From assembly GCF_001428365.1 (NCBI RefSeq), contig NZ_LMSH01000001.1:315685-379684 (forward strand): 64,000 nucleotides of DNA, given 5' to 3'. Of this stretch, positions 60,401-64,000 are shown one piece after another; positions within the stretch are counted from its first letter, which is position 1; the number at the start of each line of letters is the position of its first letter. The translations under genes and the position numbers were made by a program. Below the pieces are notes generated by a model. The model did no database searches. It saw only the letters and a list, made by a program, of their open reading frames with translations, and was not told the origin of the DNA. Origin of the DNA: Arthrobacter sp. Soil763 (GTDB lineage Bacteria > Actinomycetota > Actinomycetes > Actinomycetales > Micrococcaceae).

Positions 60401-60931
60401 ATGGACTACACCCTCCGCCGGGCGACCGCCGACGACGCCGCCGCCCTGGTCCGCATGCACACCGCGGTCCATGAGGAGTGCTACGCCGGGCTCCTCTCGC
60501 CGTCGTTCTTTGCCGCCCGGCGCGCCAGCCTCGCCGAGCGGACCGAGCGGCGCCGCCCCTACCTCCGGGAGGCCACCGACCCCCGGATCATCGCCGTGGA
60601 CGAGGGCGGGGAGATCGTGGGATTCGCCGACGCCGGCCCCGGGCGGGATGCGGACCGGCCGCAGGAGCGGGAGTTGTTCTCGCTGTACACCCTGCGCCGC
60701 ACGTACGGCAGCGGGCTCGGCGCCGCGCTGCTCGAGGCGGCCCTCGGCGACTCGCCCGCCTACCTGTGGGTGCTCGAAGACAACCCGCGGGCCAGGGCGT
60801 TCTACGCCAGACACGGGTTCGTACCCGACGGGGTCCGGAAACTGCTGCCGGCCGAGTGGGAGGAACTGCCCGAAATCCGCCTGGTCCGGACTGCCGCCGA
60901 GGGCCTCCGGGAGGGCCTCCGGCAGGGCTAA
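60401..60931 (+). CDS. GNAT family N-acetyltransferase
   Basis: 176 residues of the GNAT fold: MDYTLRRATADDAAALVRMHTAVHEECYAGLL, EIVGFADAGPGRDADRPQERELFSLYTLRRTYGSGLGAALLEAAL (acetyl-CoA loop, with the conserved GxGLG replacing RxxGxG/A), AYLWVLEDNPRARAFYARHGFVPDGVRKL. The N-terminal half with HEECYAGLLSPSFFAAR resembles the RimI-like phosphinothricin-type group. It is likely a soluble acyltransferase on a small amine or N-terminus; the substrate is not indicated. Confidence 0.87.
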   Translation: MDYTLRRATADDAAALVRMHTAVHEECYAGLLSPSFFAARRASLAERTERRRPYLREATDPRIIAVDEGGEIVGFADAGPGRDADRPQERELFSLYTLRRTYGSGLGAALLEAALGDSPAYLWVLEDNPRARAFYARHGFVPDGVRKLLPAEWEELPEIRLVRTAAEGLREGLRQG

Positions 60932-61127
60932 ACCGGGCCTGAAACGGGGGCACAAAGGCTCCAAACGGGCCGACGGCGAAAAAAGTTTCCAAAAAGATAA
61001 GCGAACTGCCTACTTTCCAAGAACCACGCGGATATATCGCGGGTGCCCGCGGCCCGATCCAGGCCCTTCGGACGCCGAAATCGGCTGATCATACGGCACC
61101 GGAATCGGAAAAGCCATGGAAGTCGCG

Positions 61128-61133
61128 TAAAAT
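61128..61133 (+). promoter_or_regulatory. Possible -10 box of the MHS transporter gene
   Basis: TAAAAT lies 66 bp before the ATG at 61200 in an AT-richer patch. No convincing -35 is seen 16-18 bp upstream (TCGGAA). The 268-bp gap between GNAT and this gene also has a GCGGATATATCGC / GGGTGCCCGCGG palindromic stretch. Confidence 0.35.
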
Positions 61134-61199
61134 TGAAGGCCTGCCCGGAGCGGGGCAGCTACAAGTCGCAAGCAAATGACCTCCCCAGGAGTGCACCAA

Positions 61200-62789
61200 A
61201 TGCCCAATGACCGAAGCACGACCGACTCTTCAGCAGGCGTTCTGAACGCCAGCGGAACCAACCAGGGCGCCCCCAAGGGCGCCAAGAAACCAAAGCTTCG
61301 CCGCCGTCGACTCCGCGAGTCCGACGTCAACGTCGTCGACCAGCCGATGCTCAAGAAGGCGCTGAACGGCACCATCGTGGGTAACACCATGGAGTGGTAC
61401 GACGTCGGCGTGTTCGGCTACCTGATCACCACCATGGGCCCGGTCTTCCTGCCCGAGGCGGACAAGACGGTCCAGACCCTCTTCCTGCTCGGCACCTTTG
61501 CCGCCACCTTCATCGCCCGCCCCCTCGGCGGCGTGGTGTTCGGCTGGCTCGGCGACAAGATCGGCCGGCAGAAGGTCCTGGCCGCGACCCTGATGATCAT
61601 GGCCGCCAGCACCTTCGCCGTCGGCCTGCTGCCCGGCTACGCCCAGATCGGCATCTGGGCAGCCGTCCTGCTGGTTCTGTTCAAGGTCATCCAGGGCTTC
61701 TCCACCGGTGGCGAGTACGCCGGCGCCACGACCTTCGTCAGCGAATATGCGCCGGACAAGCGGCGCGGTTTCTTCGCGAGCTTCCTGGACATGGGCAGCT
61801 ACCTCGGCTTCGCGGCCGGCGCAGCCCTCGTCTCCGGGCTGCAGCTGACGCTCGGCCAGGACACCATGGAGGACTGGGGCTGGCGCATCCCGTTCCTGGT
61901 GGCCGGTCCGCTGGGCCTGATCGCCGTGTACTTCCGGAGCAAGATCGAGGAATCCCCCCAGTTCCAGGCCACCCTGGACGCCCAGGAAAACCTTGCCAAG
62001 GATGCCAGCGCCGCCGACCCGGCCGCCTCCAAGGGGCCGGTGGGCATTGTGAAGGCCTACTGGCGCTCGATCATCGTCGCCATGATCCTGGTGGCCGCGG
62101 CCAACACCGCAGGCTACGCCCTGACGTCCTACATGCCGACCTACCTGACCGAGTCCAAGGGCTACGACGAGCTGCACGGTACCCTGCTGACCATCCCCGT
62201 GCTGGTCATCATGAGCCTGTGCATCCCGCTGACCGGTAAGCTGTCCGACCGGATCGGGCGCCGCCCGGTGCTCTGGATCGGTGCCGTGAGCACCGTGGTC
62301 CTGGCCACCCCGGCGTTCCTGCTGATCGGCGTCGGCGAGATCTGGTCCACGCTGCTGGGCCTCGGCATGATCGCCTTCCCGGTGACGTTCTACGTGGCCA
62401 ACCTGGCGTCGGCGCTGCCGGCCCAGTTCCCGACGGCCAGCCGCTACGGCGCCATGGGTATCGCGTACAACTTCTCCGTTGCCATCTTCGGCGGCACCAC
62501 CCCGTTCATCGTCGCGGCACTGATCTCGGCCACCGGCAACGACATGATGCCGGCCTACTACCTGATGGCCACCTCGGCTATCGGCGCGGTCGCCATCTAC
62601 TTCCTCAAGGAATCCGCCCAGATGCCGCTGCCCGGCTCCATGCCGAGCGTGGACACCGAGGACGAGGCCCGCGAGCTGGTCGCGACGCAGGATGAGAACC
62701 CGCTGATCGACCTCGAGCACATGGACATGCCGCTCACCGCCGCCGGTTCGAACGACGGCGAGGCCGGCAGGGTCCCGACCCCGGCCTAA
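61200..62789 (+). CDS. MHS family MFS transporter (proline/betaine/organic-acid type)
   Basis: 529 residues with twelve helices. A polar N-terminal ~50 residues (basic, KKPKLRRRRLRESDVNVVDQ) precede the first helix GTIVGNTMEWYDVGVFGYLITTMGPVFLP, which is the metabolite:H+ symporter signature. GRPLGGVVFGWLGDKIGR (helix 2-3) and GEYAGATTFVSEYAPDKRRGFFASFLDMG follow. Helices 7-12 show SYMPTYLTESKGYDELHGTLL and GALSDRIGRRP. Relatives import proline, betaine, alpha-ketoglutarate or shikimate with protons. ATG 61200 has AGGAG 9 nt upstream. It is a single gene, ending in a long hairpin. Confidence 0.88.
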   Translation: MPNDRSTTDSSAGVLNASGTNQGAPKGAKKPKLRRRRLRESDVNVVDQPMLKKALNGTIVGNTMEWYDVGVFGYLITTMGPVFLPEADKTVQTLFLLGTFAATFIARPLGGVVFGWLGDKIGRQKVLAATLMIMAASTFAVGLLPGYAQIGIWAAVLLVLFKVIQGFSTGGEYAGATTFVSEYAPDKRRGFFASFLDMGSYLGFAAGAALVSGLQLTLGQDTMEDWGWRIPFLVAGPLGLIAVYFRSKIEESPQFQATLDAQENLAKDASAADPAASKGPVGIVKAYWRSIIVAMILVAAANTAGYALTSYMPTYLTESKGYDELHGTLLTIPVLVIMSLCIPLTGKLSDRIGRRPVLWIGAVSTVVLATPAFLLIGVGEIWSTLLGLGMIAFPVTFYVANLASALPAQFPTASRYGAMGIAYNFSVAIFGGTTPFIVAALISATGNDMMPAYYLMATSAIGAVAIYFLKESAQMPLPGSMPSVDTEDEARELVATQDENPLIDLEHMDMPLTAAGSNDGEAGRVPTPA

Positions 62790-62866
62790 CCAGCCCGTCC
62801 CGGCAGTCCGGGGCCGTCCACCGGACGGCGCCGCCTGCCGGGCGCCGCAGCCAGCGCCCCGCCCGT

Positions 62867-62919
62867 AGAGGCCTGTCCCGCGCGCTTTCCATTGGGGGAA
62901 GCACTCGGGGCAGGCCTCT
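62867..62919 (+). terminator. Long hairpin after the MHS transporter gene
   Basis: A 14-bp stem AGAGGCCTGTCCCG (62867-62880) with 62906-62919 (one G-U pair). The loop holds a second stem GCTTTCC/GGGGAAGC. There is no U-run, but the extended hairpin is likely to end transcription or stabilise the 3' end. Confidence 0.6.
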
Positions 62920-62971
62920 GGCGCGCCGCGGGCCGTCCCTCCCCTTTCCCCGCCATCCCAGGAGGACCCGC

Positions 62972-64000
62972 ATGCAGTCGCTGCTCCCGCATCTGCGCGT
63001 GCTGCACCGCCTCGGCCCGGCGGACCGGGACCGGGTCTCCGCGCTGCGCGTCGCCGTGAGCGTCGCGGTTCCCTCCCTGTGCCTGCTCGCAGCCGGGCAC
63101 CCAGAACTCATCATCTACGCCGTGTTCGGCGCCCTTACCGGCATGTACGGCCGCTCCGAACCGCACCAGCTCCGGCTTCGGCACCAGCTCCAGGCAGCGC
63201 TGGTCCTGGTCGGCGGACTGGGCGTCGGCGTCCTGCTGTCCGTGACCGGCCTGCACTCCTGGTGGCTGGTGGCCGTGGAATCGGTCCTGGCCGCCGCGGG
63301 GTCCTTGTACGCGGACCGGGTCGGGCTCAAACCCAACGGTCCCTTCTTCGGCATCCTGGCCCTCGGCGCCTGCGCCTCGATCCCGACCCCCGCGCCCTGG
63401 CCCGTGCCGCTGCTGGTTGGTGCCGCGTCCGCCGCCTTCTCGATCGCTGTCGGCTTCGGCGGCTGGATCCGGGGCCGGGCCTGGGAACCGGGCGCGAACC
63501 GCGGGATGCCGCCGCTGCGGGGACTGCGCCGCCGTGCGGCCGGGCTGCACGCGGCGCGTTACCTGGCGGCAGTGGCGGCGGCCGGCAGCATCGGCGTCGT
63601 CAGCGGTTCCGGACACCCGCACTGGGCGATGGCCGCGGCAGCGGTGCCGCTGGCCGGCGCCGACCTGCCCAGCAGCGTCTACCGCGGGCTGCACCGGATT
63701 GTCGGCACCCTGCTGGGCCTCGGTGTCGTGGCGGCGGTGCTGCTCCCCTGGGCCTGGTCACCGCTTCGGATCTTCCCCGGGCACGGGACCGCGGTCCTGG
63801 CCGTGCTGGTGATTGTCCTGCAGTTCACCACCGAGCTGTTCATGGCCCGGCACTACGGGCTCGCCATGGTGTCCTTCACACCGGTCATCCTGCTGATGAC
63901 CCAGTTGGCTTTCCCGGCCGACCCGCACCTGCTGGTGGCCGAACGCGCCATCGAAACCCTGGTCGGCGCCTGTGTCGGCATCGCCGTCGTCGTCTTGGTC
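62972..64000 (+). CDS. FUSC family membrane protein (truncated by window end)
   Basis: The frame is open from ATG 62972 to the end, 343 codons, with a strong AGGAGG site 7 nt upstream. Hydrophobic segments come in two groups (SALRVAVSVAVPSLCLLAAGHPELIIYAVFGALTGMYGRS; ALVLVGGLGVGVLLSVTGLHSWWLVAVESVLAAAG, then a repeat after a cytoplasmic loop with RYLAAVAAAGSIGVVSGSGHPHWAMAAAAVPLAG... RIVGTLLGLGVVAAVLLPW). This is the FUSC_2/aromatic acid exporter-like arrangement with YRGLHRIVGTLLG as its hallmark. It probably exports or buffers an organic compound. The C-terminus is beyond the window. Confidence 0.8.
   Translation, partial: MQSLLPHLRVLHRLGPADRDRVSALRVAVSVAVPSLCLLAAGHPELIIYAVFGALTGMYGRSEPHQLRLRHQLQAALVLVGGLGVGVLLSVTGLHSWWLVAVESVLAAAGSLYADRVGLKPNGPFFGILALGACASIPTPAPWPVPLLVGAASAAFSIAVGFGGWIRGRAWEPGANRGMPPLRGLRRRAAGLHAARYLAAVAAAGSIGVVSGSGHPHWAMAAAAVPLAGADLPSSVYRGLHRIVGTLLGLGVVAAVLLPWAWSPLRIFPGHGTAVLAVLVIVLQFTTELFMARHYGLAMVSFTPVILLMTQLAFPADPHLLVAERAIETLVGACVGIAVVVLV

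Noticed and set aside
1-64000. tRNA, rRNA, insertion sequences or prophage genes
   Set aside because: Looked for CCA-ended cloverleaf-like runs, rRNA-like stretches, transposase and integrase motifs; none was convincing. A dedicated tRNA/IS search would be decisive.

Overview
The window is 64 kb of very GC-rich DNA with short intergenic gaps. It uses GTG and TTG starts, and many genes overlap by ATGA or GTGA. Gene content points to an aerobic, soil-type actinobacterium of the Micrococcaceae, most likely Arthrobacter or Pseudarthrobacter. The markers are a Ku/LigD repair pair, DUF6458, a tetronasin-type ABC exporter, a GH65 phosphorylase and a ketose 3-epimerase very like that of Arthrobacter globiformis. 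The genus is an inference; no rRNA or tRNA gene was seen. The first gene (dienelactone hydrolase) and the last (FUSC-family membrane protein) are cut by the window edges.

Layout. 0-9 kb is housekeeping and transport: azlCD with a DoxX protein, an ABC-2 exporter, ASCH, GDPD, DUF445, and a convergent pair of one-carbon folate genes. 9.26-17.38 kb is a complete nitrate respiration operon, narGHJI-narK, on the minus strand. It is bracketed on both sides by arrays of the same ~31-bp intergenic repeat (core AGCGCGAACGGACACTT). 17.6-20.7 kb holds a PxpA-like protein, a glycine/alanine-rich unknown and a succinate-semialdehyde dehydrogenase.

20.9-44.5 kb is a large sugar-catabolism region. First come two divergent operons with all the enzymes of oxidative L-fucose breakdown (mutarotase, dehydrogenase, lactonase, fuconate dehydratase, SDR, FAH hydrolase) plus an isomerase/kinase pair. 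Their promoters have overlapping -35 boxes. Next are a HutC-type GntR regulator and a tightly coupled six-gene operon: cupin isomerase, FGGY kinase, 2-hydroxyacid dehydrogenase, KDPG-type aldolase, shikimate-dehydrogenase-like oxidoreductase and phosphotriesterase-like lactonase. I cannot match this operon to a known pathway. A clear promoter precedes it, with a perfect 18-bp palindrome over the -10. Then come a ribose-type ABC transporter, a D-allulose/tagatose 3-epimerase, RbsK, RbsD, a small transaldolase, a FadR-type regulator and an HAD phosphatase. An 11-bp motif (TCGGATGTTTA) recurs in three intergenic regions of this section.

44.4-49.8 kb carries an ABM monooxygenase, a LacI-pgmB-GH65 disaccharide phosphorolysis operon with a LacI-type operator, and an esterase. 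50.3-55.4 kb carries DUF6458, a degenerate ~104-bp tandem repeat, and the fructose PTS operon fruR-fruK-fruA-ptsH behind a strong promoter and inverted repeat. 55.5-60.3 kb holds VOC, a Rho_N/SAP-like protein, and divergent ku and ligD for non-homologous end joining. The rest is GNAT, an MHS-family transporter and the truncated FUSC protein.
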